A stretch of DNA of 64,000 bases from Mycolicibacterium sediminis (GTDB lineage Bacteria; Actinomycetota; Actinomycetes; Mycobacteriales; Mycobacteriaceae): the NCBI RefSeq assembly GCF_010731735.1, contig NZ_AP022588.1, positions 4,712,001 to 4,776,000 on the forward strand, read 5' to 3'. Positions within the stretch are counted from its first letter, which is position 1. Each line of letters begins with the position of its first letter. The notes below the pieces were generated by a model that saw nothing but the letters and a program-made list of their open reading frames with translations, ran no database searches and was not told the DNA's origin. Both the position numbers and the translations under genes were made by a program. Below are positions 37,449 to 45,643 of the stretch, in pieces.

Positions 37449-38138
37449 TCAGTCGGTGGTGCCTCCGACGACCGCGTCGGTGGCCGTCCCGTCGGTCTGC
37501 TCGGGCTTCGGGGTCAGCGCCGACGTCAGTCCGGTGCCGGTGTGATTGACGTGCAGCACGAACGGCCGGATGGCCGTGTAGCGGATGACGCTCATCGACG
37601 CGGGGTCGGCGGTGATGCGCTGGAACCCGTCGAGGTGGACGCCGAGGGCGTCGGCGAGGACGGCCTTGATGACGTCGCCGTGCGTGCACGCCACCCACAG
37701 CACGTCGCCGCCGTGCGTCTCGGCGAGCGTCCGGTCGTGTTCTCGCACGGCCGTCACCGCGCGGGACTGGACGTGGGCTAGGCCCTCCCCCTCGGGGAAC
37801 ACCGCGGCACTGGGCTGCTGCTGCACGGTGGCCCACAGCGGCTCCTTGACCAGCTCGCTGATCTTGCGGCCGGTCCACGTGCCGTAGTCGACCTCGACGA
37901 GCCGGTCGTCGACGGTGGGTTCCAGGTCGAGCGCTGCGGCCAGCGGCGCGACGGTGCGGGCGCACCTGAGCAGCGGTGACCTCACGATCGCGCGGACGGG
38001 GAGGTCCCCGATGCGGCCGACGACGGCGTCGGCCTGTTCGGCGCCCTTGTCGTCGAGGTCGACGCCCTCCGAGCGGCCGGCCAGCGTGTGGGCGGTGTTG
38101 GACGTGGAGCGGCCGTGCCTCAGCAGAATGACCGTCAC
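37449..38138 (-). CDS. Histidine phosphatase superfamily protein (Rv2135c-like)
   Basis: 229 aa. The phospho-accepting His is in LRHGRSTSN at the N-terminus; second-site residues occur in VDYGTWTG and ACTHGDVIKAVLAD. It follows the phosphoglycerate mutase-like fold, but MSMEG/Rv homologues are described as phosphatases rather than mutases. It ends upstream of DUF3090 in the same direction after 91 bases, and may act on the product of the kinase-like SCO1664 protein; that is inference. Confidence 0.85.
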   Translation of the reverse strand: MTVILLRHGRSTSNTAHTLAGRSEGVDLDDKGAEQADAVVGRIGDLPVRAIVRSPLLRCARTVAPLAAALDLEPTVDDRLVEVDYGTWTGRKISELVKEPLWATVQQQPSAAVFPEGEGLAHVQSRAVTAVREHDRTLAETHGGDVLWVACTHGDVIKAVLADALGVHLDGFQRITADPASMSVIRYTAIRPFVLHVNHTGTGLTSALTPKPEQTDGTATDAVVGGTTD

Positions 38139-38166
38139 GGGCGGGCCTTGGCTTGGGTGGGTGATG

Positions 38167-38997
38167 TCACTGCGCGGCCATCACGCCGGTGCCGAGCAGG
38201 ATCAGGACGACGACGCCGAGTGCGACGCGGTACCCGACGAACCAGTACATGCCGTGGCGCACCAGGAACCGCAGGAACCAGGCGACCGCGGCGTAGCCGA
38301 CGACGAACGCGATCACGATCGACACGATCAGCTGGGCGCCGGTGGCGCTCATCCCCTCGGTCACCGGCGCGAACGCGTCCGGCAGCGAGAAGAGACCGGA
38401 CGCCAGCACGGCGGGGATGGCCAGCAGGAAGCCGAACCTCGCCGCCACCTCGCGGTTCTGCCCGAGGAACAGTCCTGCGCTGATGGTGGCGCCGGAGCGC
38501 GACACCCCGGGCACCAGCGCGAGACACTGTGCGAGGCCGACGATCACGCTGTCCTTCCACGTCAACTGCTCCACCGTGCGGTTCTGCCTTCCGTAGAACT
38601 CCGCGGCGGCGATGACGGCCGAGAAGACGATGAGCGCGATCGCGACGACCCAAAGGTTGCGGACGCCGCCGCGGATCTGGTCCTTGAACAGCAGTCCGAG
38701 GACGCAGATCGGCAGGGTGCCGATGATGACCCACCAGCCGAGCCAGTAGTCGGAGGTGCGCCGGGCCGAGTCGCGCAGGCCGCCGAACCAGGCAGTCAAG
38801 ATGCGGCCGATGTCGCGCGCGAAGTAGACGAGCACGGCCACCTCGGTGCCGAGCTGCGTGACCGCGGTGAAGGAGGCGCCGGCGTCGTCGTCGAAGAACA
38901 GTTGCGACGCGATCGCGAGGTGACCCGACGACGACACGGGGAGGAACTCGGTGAGGCCCTGCAGAACCGCCAGGACGACCACCTGCAGCCACGACAT
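38167..38997 (-). CDS. uppP: Undecaprenyl-diphosphatase
   Basis: 276 aa from the ATG of MSWLQVVVLAVLQG, which matches the usual family start; a GTG six codons upstream (39015) is an alternative. About eight membrane helices. The active-site motifs GLTEFLPVSSSGHL and PGVSRSGATISAGLFLG are intact. It recycles undecaprenyl (decaprenyl) diphosphate for cell wall synthesis and is often linked to bacitracin resistance. It corresponds to Rv2136c. Confidence 0.93.
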   Translation of the reverse strand: MSWLQVVVLAVLQGLTEFLPVSSSGHLAIASQLFFDDDAGASFTAVTQLGTEVAVLVYFARDIGRILTAWFGGLRDSARRTSDYWLGWWVIIGTLPICVLGLLFKDQIRGGVRNLWVVAIALIVFSAVIAAAEFYGRQNRTVEQLTWKDSVIVGLAQCLALVPGVSRSGATISAGLFLGQNREVAARFGFLLAIPAVLASGLFSLPDAFAPVTEGMSATGAQLIVSIVIAFVVGYAAVAWFLRFLVRHGMYWFVGYRVALGVVVLILLGTGVMAAQ

Positions 38998-39043
38998 GGC
39001 CTCGACGTCGGTCACGGGAGAAGACCGTACCGCGAGCGTCCTG

Positions 39044-39355
39044 TCAGCGAGCTGTGCGAGGTACCGGCTGGGCGTCGGCGACGGCGTCGCGCACCGCGGC
39101 CCGAAGGCTGCGTTCGTCGGTCACGTCGACGTGCGCCAGGCTGCGGCTCGACCGCGCCATGACGTCCTCGGCCTGCGGCACGGGGCCCGTCAGCCGCGGG
39201 CGGTAGACCTCGACGACCAGGGTCTGACGCTCCACCACGAAGGAGAAGGTACGCCCGTCACCGACGGCGCCGAAGCCGCTGGCGTGCATGCCGGTGCTCA
39301 TGTCCTCGATCGTGAAGTCGTCGCGGGTCACGTCCCTGTCCGCCGCGAGCGTCAT
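39044..39355 (-). CDS. Conserved hypothetical protein (Rv2137c-like)
   Basis: 103 aa, soluble, rich in charged residues, without a recognised domain. Its place between uppP and lppL equals Rv2137c. A strand-rich centre (FSFVVERQTLVVEVYRP) precedes a helical C-terminus. A -10-like TAGGGT six bases before the ATG suggests a leaderless transcript separate from its neighbours. Function unknown. Confidence 0.6.
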   Translation of the reverse strand: MTLAADRDVTRDDFTIEDMSTGMHASGFGAVGDGRTFSFVVERQTLVVEVYRPRLTGPVPQAEDVMARSSRSLAHVDVTDERSLRAAVRDAVADAQPVPRTAR

Positions 39356-39361
39356 GAGCGC

Positions 39362-39367
39362 ACCCTA
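39362..39367 (-). promoter_or_regulatory. Candidate -10 element, leaderless promoter of the gene at 39044
   Basis: TAGGGT on the minus strand fits TANNNT and is six bases from the ATG, with no ribosome binding site between. Confidence 0.4.
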
Positions 39368-39491
39368 CAGTCGGGGTGTCCGCCCGGGAGGCCGGTTCTG
39401 ACCAACCGGTGAACGCGGGCTTGCCTACACTCGACTCGTCCTCGTATCCGCACGATCCGAGAGCTACCCCTTGCCCCGGCACCGAAACACC

Positions 39492-40502
39492 ATGCGTCGC
39501 CTTCGTCACACCCTCGTCGTCGGTGTGGCGGCCTTCGCCGTCGCCGCCTGCTCGTCGAAACCGTCCGAGGCGCCGCCCCCGACGATCTCCCCCGCCGCGG
39601 CGGCCGACTCGCCCGTTGCGGCCCAGCCGCCCGACGGCGAGGTCCGTGCCCTGCGGGGACGCGGCCTCACCACGGTGTTCGACCGCGGCACGAGCACGCT
39701 GGTGGTCCTGACCGGCGACGCCGCCGCGGGTTCGACTCTGACGCTGATGCCGGCGCGCGGCCCCGCCCGCACGGTCGCGCTGCCCGCGCCGGTGACCGCG
39801 CTGACCGGCGACGACGACGGCACCGTCTACGGGTCGAGCCGGGGCGGCTATGTGCGGGTGGAACTGGCCGGCGGCGTGGTGGACCCGGTCCGCATCGACG
39901 ACGCCGCCGACGTCGACTTCACGGCGATCACCCGTCGGGCCGACGGCCGGTTGGCCCTCGGCAGCGCGGACGGCGCCGTCTACACGCTGGGCTCCGATTC
40001 GGCCGTGACGGCGCGGCTGAAGATCTTCGCCCGCGTCGATGCCCTTGCGGCGCAGGGCAACACGGTCGTGGTGCTCGACCGGGGGCAGACGTCGGTGACC
40101 ACGGTGAGCGCGTCGGGCGAGGATTCCGAGCATGCGCTGCGCGCCGGCGAGGGTGCGACCACCATCGCCGCGGACCCCGAAGGCCGCGTGCTGGTCGCCG
40201 ACACCCGGGGCGACGAACTGCTCGTCTTCGGCTCCGATCCCCTGATGCTGCGGCAGCGGTTCCCGGTCGGCGGTGCCCCGTACGGCCTGGCGGGCGGGTC
40301 GCGGCTGACCTGGGTATCGGAGACGGCGACGAACACCGTGATTGGTTACGATCTGGCGACCGGAATCCCCGTCGAGAAGGTGCGTCATCGAACCGTGCAG
40401 CAACCGAACTCACTGGCCTACGACGACGCCGCCGACACGCTGTACGTGGTGTCGGGGTCCGGCGCGGGCGTGCAGGTGATCACCGTGGCGTCGGCATCGT
40501 GA
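39492..40502 (+). CDS. lppL: Lipoprotein LppL, beta-propeller-like
   Basis: 336 aa from ATG (MRRLRHTLVV); a TTG upstream is open but less likely. The signal peptide ends in VAAC with the lipidated Cys followed by SSKPSEAPPP. The mature part has repeated strands such as VTALTGDDDGTVYGSSRGG, GRLALGSADGAVYTLG and EGRVLVADTRGDELLVF, the look of a WD/NHL-like beta-propeller. A -10-like TACACT lies at 39426-39431. It is coupled to the small gene that follows and precedes pyrD as in M. tuberculosis (Rv2138). Function unknown. Confidence 0.85.
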   Translation: MRRLRHTLVVGVAAFAVAACSSKPSEAPPPTISPAAAADSPVAAQPPDGEVRALRGRGLTTVFDRGTSTLVVLTGDAAAGSTLTLMPARGPARTVALPAPVTALTGDDDGTVYGSSRGGYVRVELAGGVVDPVRIDDAADVDFTAITRRADGRLALGSADGAVYTLGSDSAVTARLKIFARVDALAAQGNTVVVLDRGQTSVTTVSASGEDSEHALRAGEGATTIAADPEGRVLVADTRGDELLVFGSDPLMLRQRFPVGGAPYGLAGGSRLTWVSETATNTVIGYDLATGIPVEKVRHRTVQQPNSLAYDDAADTLYVVSGSGAGVQVITVASAS

Positions 40503-40747
40503 CGGCGATGCGCGGCCGGATGCCCGCGAGTTGGGAGTCCGACCTCTCCGACGACTACGAGTGGGTGCCCCTGCGCCTGCCTCCGGACGTCACCCGGGTG
40601 TCGGCGTCGACGCGGCTGTCCATCGAGGCCGAGTACCGGGGGTGGGAGTTGACGCGGGTGCGCCTGTACACCGACGGCAGCCGCCGGGTGCTCCTGCGCC
40701 GGCGCAAGACGGCGGCCGACCGCCTCGGCGACCAGCCGAGCAGTTGA
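40499..40747 (+). CDS. Small basic protein, DUF5703-like
   Basis: 82 aa from a GTG overlapping the lppL stop (GTGA); the stop TGA shares one base with the pyrD ATG. The core EWVPLRLPPDVTRVSASTRL and GWELTRVRLYTDGSRRVLLRRR resembles DUF5703 proteins of actinobacteria; I assign the family from memory. Many Arg residues suggest nucleic acid or membrane surface binding. Because it bridges lppL and pyrD with overlaps on both sides, it is very probably translated. Confidence 0.7.
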   Translation: MTAMRGRMPASWESDLSDDYEWVPLRLPPDVTRVSASTRLSIEAEYRGWELTRVRLYTDGSRRVLLRRRKTAADRLGDQPSS

Positions 40748-41808
40748 TGTACGGACTGCTGCGCCGGATTCTCTTCCTCGTCCCGCCCGAACGCATCCAC
40801 ACGTGGGTGTTCGCCGTGCTCCGTGCGGTCACCGCCGTGCCACCGCTGCGCCGGCTGCTGCTGGGCCGGCTCGCGCCGAGTGATCCCGTGCTGGCGACGA
40901 CGGTGTTCGGCGTCCGGTTCCCGGGTCCCCTCGGCCTCGCCGCCGGCTTCGACAAGAACGGCACCGGGTTGCACACCTGGGGCGCACTGGGTTTCGGCTA
41001 CGCCGAGGTGGGCACGGTCACCGCTCGGGCGCAGCCAGGCAACCCCCGACCCCGGATGTTCCGGCTCGCCGACGACCGCGCCCTGCTCAATCGGATGGGC
41101 TTCAACAACCAGGGCGTGCACGCGCTGGCGGCGCGGTTGCGTAGCCACCGCGCCGACGTGCCCATCGGCGTCAACATCGGCAAGACGAAGAGCACCGCAC
41201 CCGCCGACGCCGTCGCCGACTACGCCGAGAGCGCACGGCTCGCGGGCCCGCTGGCCGCGTTCGTGGTGGTCAACGTCAGCTCCCCGAACACACCCGGACT
41301 GCGCGACCTACAGGCGGTGGAGTCGCTGCGGCCCATCCTCGCGGCCGTGCGTGCAGAGACGTCCGTACCCGTCCTGGTCAAGATCGCGCCCGACCTGTCC
41401 GACGCCGACGTCGACGCCGTCGCGGACCTCGCCGTCGAGCTGGGCCTCGCGGGCATCGTCGCCACGAACACGACGATCTCGCGCGACGGCCTGCGCACCC
41501 CCGGCGTCGCCGACCTGGGCGCGGGTGGCGTCTCCGGAGCGCCGGTCGCCCAGCGGTCGGTCGAAGTGCTGCGGCGCCTGTACCGGAGGGTCGGCGACCG
41601 GCTCGTCCTCGTCAGCGCCGGCGGCATCGAGACCGCCGACGACGCGTGGGAGCGCATCACCGCGGGTGCGTCACTGGTGCAGGGCTACACCGGCTTCGTC
41701 TACGGCGGCGGGCTGTGGGCCAAGCAGATCCACGACGGTGTCGCCCGCCGCCTGCGCGACGGTGGCTTCGGGTCCCTGACCGACGCCGTCGGCTCCAGCC
41801 TGGACTGA
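40747..41808 (+). CDS. pyrD: Dihydroorotate dehydrogenase, class 2 (quinone)
   Basis: 353 aa. The N-terminal helical extension (about 1-40) that contacts membrane and quinone marks class 2. FMN/substrate motifs: LAAGFDKNG, NRMGFNNQG, GVNIGKTK, VNVSSPNTPGLRDLQ with the catalytic Ser, and VSAGGIETADDAW near the phosphate site. It oxidises dihydroorotate in pyrimidine synthesis and feeds electrons to menaquinone. Orthologue of Rv2139. Confidence 0.96.
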   Translation: MYGLLRRILFLVPPERIHTWVFAVLRAVTAVPPLRRLLLGRLAPSDPVLATTVFGVRFPGPLGLAAGFDKNGTGLHTWGALGFGYAEVGTVTARAQPGNPRPRMFRLADDRALLNRMGFNNQGVHALAARLRSHRADVPIGVNIGKTKSTAPADAVADYAESARLAGPLAAFVVVNVSSPNTPGLRDLQAVESLRPILAAVRAETSVPVLVKIAPDLSDADVDAVADLAVELGLAGIVATNTTISRDGLRTPGVADLGAGGVSGAPVAQRSVEVLRRLYRRVGDRLVLVSAGGIETADDAWERITAGASLVQGYTGFVYGGGLWAKQIHDGVARRLRDGGFGSLTDAVGSSLD

Positions 41809-41814
41809 AGCGGC

Positions 41815-42345
41815 TTACTCCTTCTTCTCGTACGTGCCGTGGATGACGGCGCGGGCGATCGCGTGGCTGAACAGGTTGAAGCCGAGGTAGGCGGGCGTCG
41901 AGCCGTCCGGCAGGTCGAGCTTCTCGACGTCGACGGCGTGCACGGCGATGAAGTAGCGGTGCGGTCCGTGTCCCGGCGGCGGCGCGGCGCCGATGAAGCG
42001 CTTGAGGCCCGCATCGTTGCTCAGCGTCACCGCGTCACCGGGAAACCCGGTGTGGCTACCGTCGCCGACGCCTTCGGGCAGTTCGGTGACTGTCGCGGGG
42101 AGGTTCGCGACGGCCCAGTGCCAGAAACCCGAGCCGGTCGGCGCGTCCGGGTCGTACATCGTGACCGCGAAACTGCGGGTCTCCTCGGGGAAGCCCGACC
42201 ACGCGAGGTCCGGTGACACGTCGGAGCCACCGGCTCCCATGATCCCGCTGACCTGCTCGTTGCCCAGCGGTTGGCCGTCGGTGACGACCTTGCTGGTCAG
42301 GGTGAAGGAGGGCAGTTGCGGTAGCGCGTCGTACGGCGTGCTCAT
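41815..42345 (-). CDS. PEBP family protein (YbhB/YbcL type, Rv2140c-like)
   Basis: 176 aa. The phosphatidylethanolamine-binding protein motif DPDAPTGSGFWHWAVANLP and the later GPHRYFIAVHAVD are clear. No signal peptide is seen, so it is cytoplasmic. M. tuberculosis Rv2140c has been studied as a lipid or small-molecule binder; its role here is unknown. It is convergent with pyrD, six bases apart, and lies downstream of the M20 peptidase in the opposite direction to pyrD. Confidence 0.88.
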   Translation of the reverse strand: MSTPYDALPQLPSFTLTSKVVTDGQPLGNEQVSGIMGAGGSDVSPDLAWSGFPEETRSFAVTMYDPDAPTGSGFWHWAVANLPATVTELPEGVGDGSHTGFPGDAVTLSNDAGLKRFIGAAPPPGHGPHRYFIAVHAVDVEKLDLPDGSTPAYLGFNLFSHAIARAVIHGTYEKKE

Positions 42346-42373
42346 GTGCGTGTCCTTTCGGGAGAGCGGTGGT

Positions 42374-43708
42374 CTAGCAGTGCAGCAGGAAGTGCGCGAG
42401 CACCTCCGTGCCGAACGTCAACGACTCGACGGGTACCCGTTCGTCGACGCCGTGGAACAGCGCCGCGAAGTCGAGATCGGGCGGCAGGCGCAGCGGGATG
42501 AAGCCGAAGCAGCGGATGCCAAGGCGGGCAAAGTGTTTCGCGTCGGTGCCGCCGGACAGCATGTAGGGCACGATGCGGGCGTCGGGGTCTACGGTGAGCA
42601 GCGAGGCGTTCATCGCCTCGACCAGGTCGCCGTCGAAGGTCGTCTCGTAGGCCGGCAGGTCGGTGATCCACTCCCGGGTGACGTTCGGTCCGATGAGTTC
42701 GTCGACCGCGGCCTCGAACTGGGCGGCGTGGCCGGGCAGGATCCGGCAGTCCACCACGGCCTCGGCCGACCCGGGAATCACGTTGGCCTTGTAGCCCGCG
42801 CTGAGCATCGTGGGGTTCGCCGAGTCACGCAGCGTCGCACCGACGATGCGCCCGATCGGACCCAGCTTGGCGACCACGCCGTCCAGGTCCGGCGAATCGG
42901 GATCGAACGAGTGCCCCGTCTCCTCGCCGACCGCTGCCAGGAACTGAGCGACGGTGTCGGTGAGCACCACGGGGAACTGGTGGCGGCCCAGCCTGTCGAC
43001 CGCACCGGCGAGGGTCGTGACGGCGTTGTCGTCGTGCACGAACGAGCCGTGGCCCGCGCGGCCGCGGGCGGTGAGCCGCATCCAGCGCATGCCCTTCTCC
43101 GCCGTCTCGATCAGGTACAGGCGCTTGTCGCCGCCGTCGCGGTGCGGCACGGTCAGAGAGAATCCGCCGACCTCACCGATGGCCTCGGTGACGCCCTCGA
43201 ACAGGTCGGGACGGTTCTCGACGAGCCATCCGCAGCCGTACCGACCGCCGGCCTCCTCGTCGGCGACGAAGGCGAAGACCAAGTCCCGTGGCGGCACGGT
43301 GCCCGAGCGCTTGAGGTGCCGCGCGACGGCGATCATCATGCCGATCATGTTCTTCATGTCGATGGCGCCGCGGCCCCACACGTAGCCGTCGGTGACCGCC
43401 CCGGAGAACGGGTGCACGCTCCAGTCGGCGGCCTCGGCGGGGACGACGTCGAGGTGGCCGTGGATCAGCAGCGCTCCCCTGCTCGAGTCCGCACCGCGCA
43501 GCCGGGTGACGACGTTCCCGCGGCCCGGAGCGCCGGACTCGACGTACTCGGTCTCGTAGCCGGCCTCCTCGAGCTGGGCGGCCACCCACCGGGCGCACTC
43601 GGCCTCGCCCTTGGTCGTCGACAGCTCGCCGGTGTTCGACGTGTCGAAGCGAATTAGCTCGCTGACGAGGCCGACGACCTCGCTGGTGGGTTCCGGGGCG
43701 TCTGTCAC
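42374..43708 (-). CDS. M20 family metallopeptidase (Rv2141c-like)
   Basis: 444 aa from GTG (VTDAPEPTSEVV); eighteen more codons are open upstream but run toward the tRNA promoter. Dizinc ligands: HGHLDVVP, GAIDMKN and DEEAGG with the catalytic Glu, plus a late His in the C-terminal region (LFHGVDERV). A dimerisation domain lies in the middle. It belongs to the peptidase/DapE/ArgE-like group; DapE proper is elsewhere in mycobacteria, so a dipeptidase or acylase role is likely. It precedes the PEBP gene after 28 bases. Confidence 0.87.
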   Translation of the reverse strand: MTDAPEPTSEVVGLVSELIRFDTSNTGELSTTKGEAECARWVAAQLEEAGYETEYVESGAPGRGNVVTRLRGADSSRGALLIHGHLDVVPAEAADWSVHPFSGAVTDGYVWGRGAIDMKNMIGMMIAVARHLKRSGTVPPRDLVFAFVADEEAGGRYGCGWLVENRPDLFEGVTEAIGEVGGFSLTVPHRDGGDKRLYLIETAEKGMRWMRLTARGRAGHGSFVHDDNAVTTLAGAVDRLGRHQFPVVLTDTVAQFLAAVGEETGHSFDPDSPDLDGVVAKLGPIGRIVGATLRDSANPTMLSAGYKANVIPGSAEAVVDCRILPGHAAQFEAAVDELIGPNVTREWITDLPAYETTFDGDLVEAMNASLLTVDPDARIVPYMLSGGTDAKHFARLGIRCFGFIPLRLPPDLDFAALFHGVDERVPVESLTFGTEVLAHFLLHC

Positions 43709-43783
43709 AGACCCATTCGTACCACCATCGCAGCGAGGCGGTTTGGGTCCGGGGTGTCCCATCCGTTAGCCTTAGGCGCTCTT

Positions 43784-43872
43784 GTCCGAGTGGCGGAATG
43801 GCAGACGCGCTAGCTTGAGGTGCTAGTGCCCTATTAACGGGCGTGGGGGTTCAAGTCCCCCCTCGGACACCA
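43784..43872 (+). tRNA. tRNA-Leu (anticodon GAG)
   Basis: Acceptor arms GTCCGAG and CTCGGAC pair fully, discriminator A is at 43869 and CCA is encoded at 43870-43872. The anticodon stem CTAGC/GCTAG closes a 7-base loop TTGAGGT with anticodon GAG, reading CUC/CUU. A long variable arm (GCCC/GGGC) marks a class II tRNA, and the T-arm is GGGGG-TTCAAGT-CCCCC. A TAGCCT -10-like element lies at 43767-43772. Confidence 0.96.
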
Positions 43873-43886
43873 CATCATCTCGACGC

Positions 43887-45641
43887 TCACGCGTCGAGCA
43901 CGACGGCCTCGACGGGCTGACTGCAGCACAGCAGGACGTTCCCCTCCGCGGGCCGCTCGATCGGCTCGGGGTCGTAGACCACCGCACCCGCCAGCATCGG
44001 CGTCTCGCAGTTGTGGCACACCCCCGTGCGACAGGACCATCGGGTCGGCACGTCGCACGCCTCCGCGAAGTCGAGCAGGCTGGGGTACTGCGGACCCCAC
44101 GGCGCGTCGAGGCCGCTGCGCGCGAAGGACACGCCGGGTCCCGGCCCCACCGGGCCGGACGGCTGGTGCGGGCTGACCGTCGGGGTCGCGGCGATGCCCG
44201 GTGTCAACGCCGCGGCGGGGCCGAACTGTTCGCGGTGGATCCGGGCGGGGTCGATGCCGGCGCCGACGAGCAGGGCGTCCACCGCCGCCATGAACGCGTC
44301 GGGGCCGCAGACGTACACGTCGGCGTCGGCGGGTATGTCTGCCCGGACGAGGACCTCCTCGGACAGCCGCCCCGCGATCGCGAAGTCGGTGCCGAGACGG
44401 TCCGTGGGACCAGGCCTGCTGTAGGCGATGAACGACCGACCGCCGGGCAGTTCGTCGACCAGCCGACGGGCCTCTTCGGCGAAGGGATGTTCGGCGCCGT
44501 TGCGAGCACCGTGCAACCACCACACCTGCCGCGTCGACGACGATCCCGCGAGGCTGTGCAGCATCGACAGCACCGGCGTCACCCCGATGCCCGCGGACAG
44601 CAGCACCACCGGACCGTCGCCGTCGTCGAGGAAGAAGTTTCCCCGCGGTGCGGCCACCTCGATGGCGTCGCCGACGGCGAGGGTGGCGCGCAGGTAGCTG
44701 CTCACCGCGCCGTGGGACTCCTCCTTGACGCCGATGCGGTACGTGCGCTCGCCCGGCCGGTTGCACAGCGAGTAGTTGCGGATCGCCGACGTCCCGTCCG
44801 GTGGATGGACCCTGACCGCGAGCGACTGCCCGGGGCGCCACGGCGGAAGGTCACTGCCGTCCTCGGCAGCGAGTTCGACGGAGAAGACCGTGTTGCTCTG
44901 GCCCTCGATGCGGGACACCATCAGTGGCCGGAAGCCGGGCCACGCGGGCGGCGGGCTGGTCGCCGCCGCCGTCAGGCCCGTGTTGCCGGTGGCCGTCGCG
45001 GGTTGGTCGGCGATGCTGCGCAACGACCCCTGCCAGCCCGGGCTGAGGGCGGGGACGCGCATCGCCCGCGCCAGTGCCTCGCGTGGGTGGCCGGGTAGGT
45101 AGAGCAGCGCGTCCACCTCGGCGACCGAGACCCGCTCGGGGTCCTCGTGCACCTTCTCGATGGTCTGACCCGCCTCGACCTCGCCCTCCGTGACCACGCG
45201 GAGATAGAAGCCGGGACGACGGCGCTCGACGAGGAGGGCGGCCATCCGCGGCTCGTCGAGCCGGAGGCCGACCCGGTAGCACGTGACCCGGGGCTGACTC
45301 ACCTCGAAGACGGCACCGCCGATCCGGTAGCGGTCGCCGATGCACACGTCGTCGTCGGACATTCCGTCCACGGTGAAGTTCTCGCCGAATGCGCCGAGCG
45401 GCAACGTGGGCCGGTCGAGGGCGTCCTCCCAGTAGCGGTAGGACTGCGTCTGGTACACCAGCACCGCGCGGTGCTCGCCGCCGTGACCCCCGAGATCACC
45501 CTGCCCGTCGCCGTCGACGTTGAGCCGCCGCACCATTCGGGGTCCGGACACCGCGGACTTCCACGCGCCGGTGTGCACGGTGCGCGTGCCCCATGGGACG
45601 TCCTTCGGCATGCCGACGTTGAGCGAGACGAGGGTGTCCAC
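43887..45641 (-). CDS. MOSC domain / ferredoxin reductase / [2Fe-2S] fusion protein
   Basis: 584 aa in three parts. Residues 1-165 are a MOSC domain (GGEHRAVLVYQTQSYRYWE, and Cys in RVTCYRVG), which handles sulfur or molybdenum cofactor chemistry. A short YiiM-type helical segment follows. Residues about 235-470 are a flavin reductase (FNR-like) module with RNYSLCN, LLSAGIGVTPVLSML and VYVCGPDAFM. Residues about 500-584 form a plant-type ferredoxin with ligands Cys537, Cys542, Cys545 and Cys573. It probably passes NAD(P)H electrons to the MOSC domain for reduction of an N- or S-oxide. The hydrolase gene ends two bases upstream of the start. Confidence 0.88.
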   Translation of the reverse strand: MDTLVSLNVGMPKDVPWGTRTVHTGAWKSAVSGPRMVRRLNVDGDGQGDLGGHGGEHRAVLVYQTQSYRYWEDALDRPTLPLGAFGENFTVDGMSDDDVCIGDRYRIGGAVFEVSQPRVTCYRVGLRLDEPRMAALLVERRRPGFYLRVVTEGEVEAGQTIEKVHEDPERVSVAEVDALLYLPGHPREALARAMRVPALSPGWQGSLRSIADQPATATGNTGLTAAATSPPPAWPGFRPLMVSRIEGQSNTVFSVELAAEDGSDLPPWRPGQSLAVRVHPPDGTSAIRNYSLCNRPGERTYRIGVKEESHGAVSSYLRATLAVGDAIEVAAPRGNFFLDDGDGPVVLLSAGIGVTPVLSMLHSLAGSSSTRQVWWLHGARNGAEHPFAEEARRLVDELPGGRSFIAYSRPGPTDRLGTDFAIAGRLSEEVLVRADIPADADVYVCGPDAFMAAVDALLVGAGIDPARIHREQFGPAAALTPGIAATPTVSPHQPSGPVGPGPGVSFARSGLDAPWGPQYPSLLDFAEACDVPTRWSCRTGVCHNCETPMLAGAVVYDPEPIERPAEGNVLLCCSQPVEAVVLDA

Positions 45642-45643
45642 GG

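Noticed and set aside
43741..43900. Integration site or prophage at the tRNA-Leu gene
   Set aside because: No integrase, no repeated 3' tRNA fragment and no phage genes are seen nearby, although the region after the tRNA does depart from the M. tuberculosis order.
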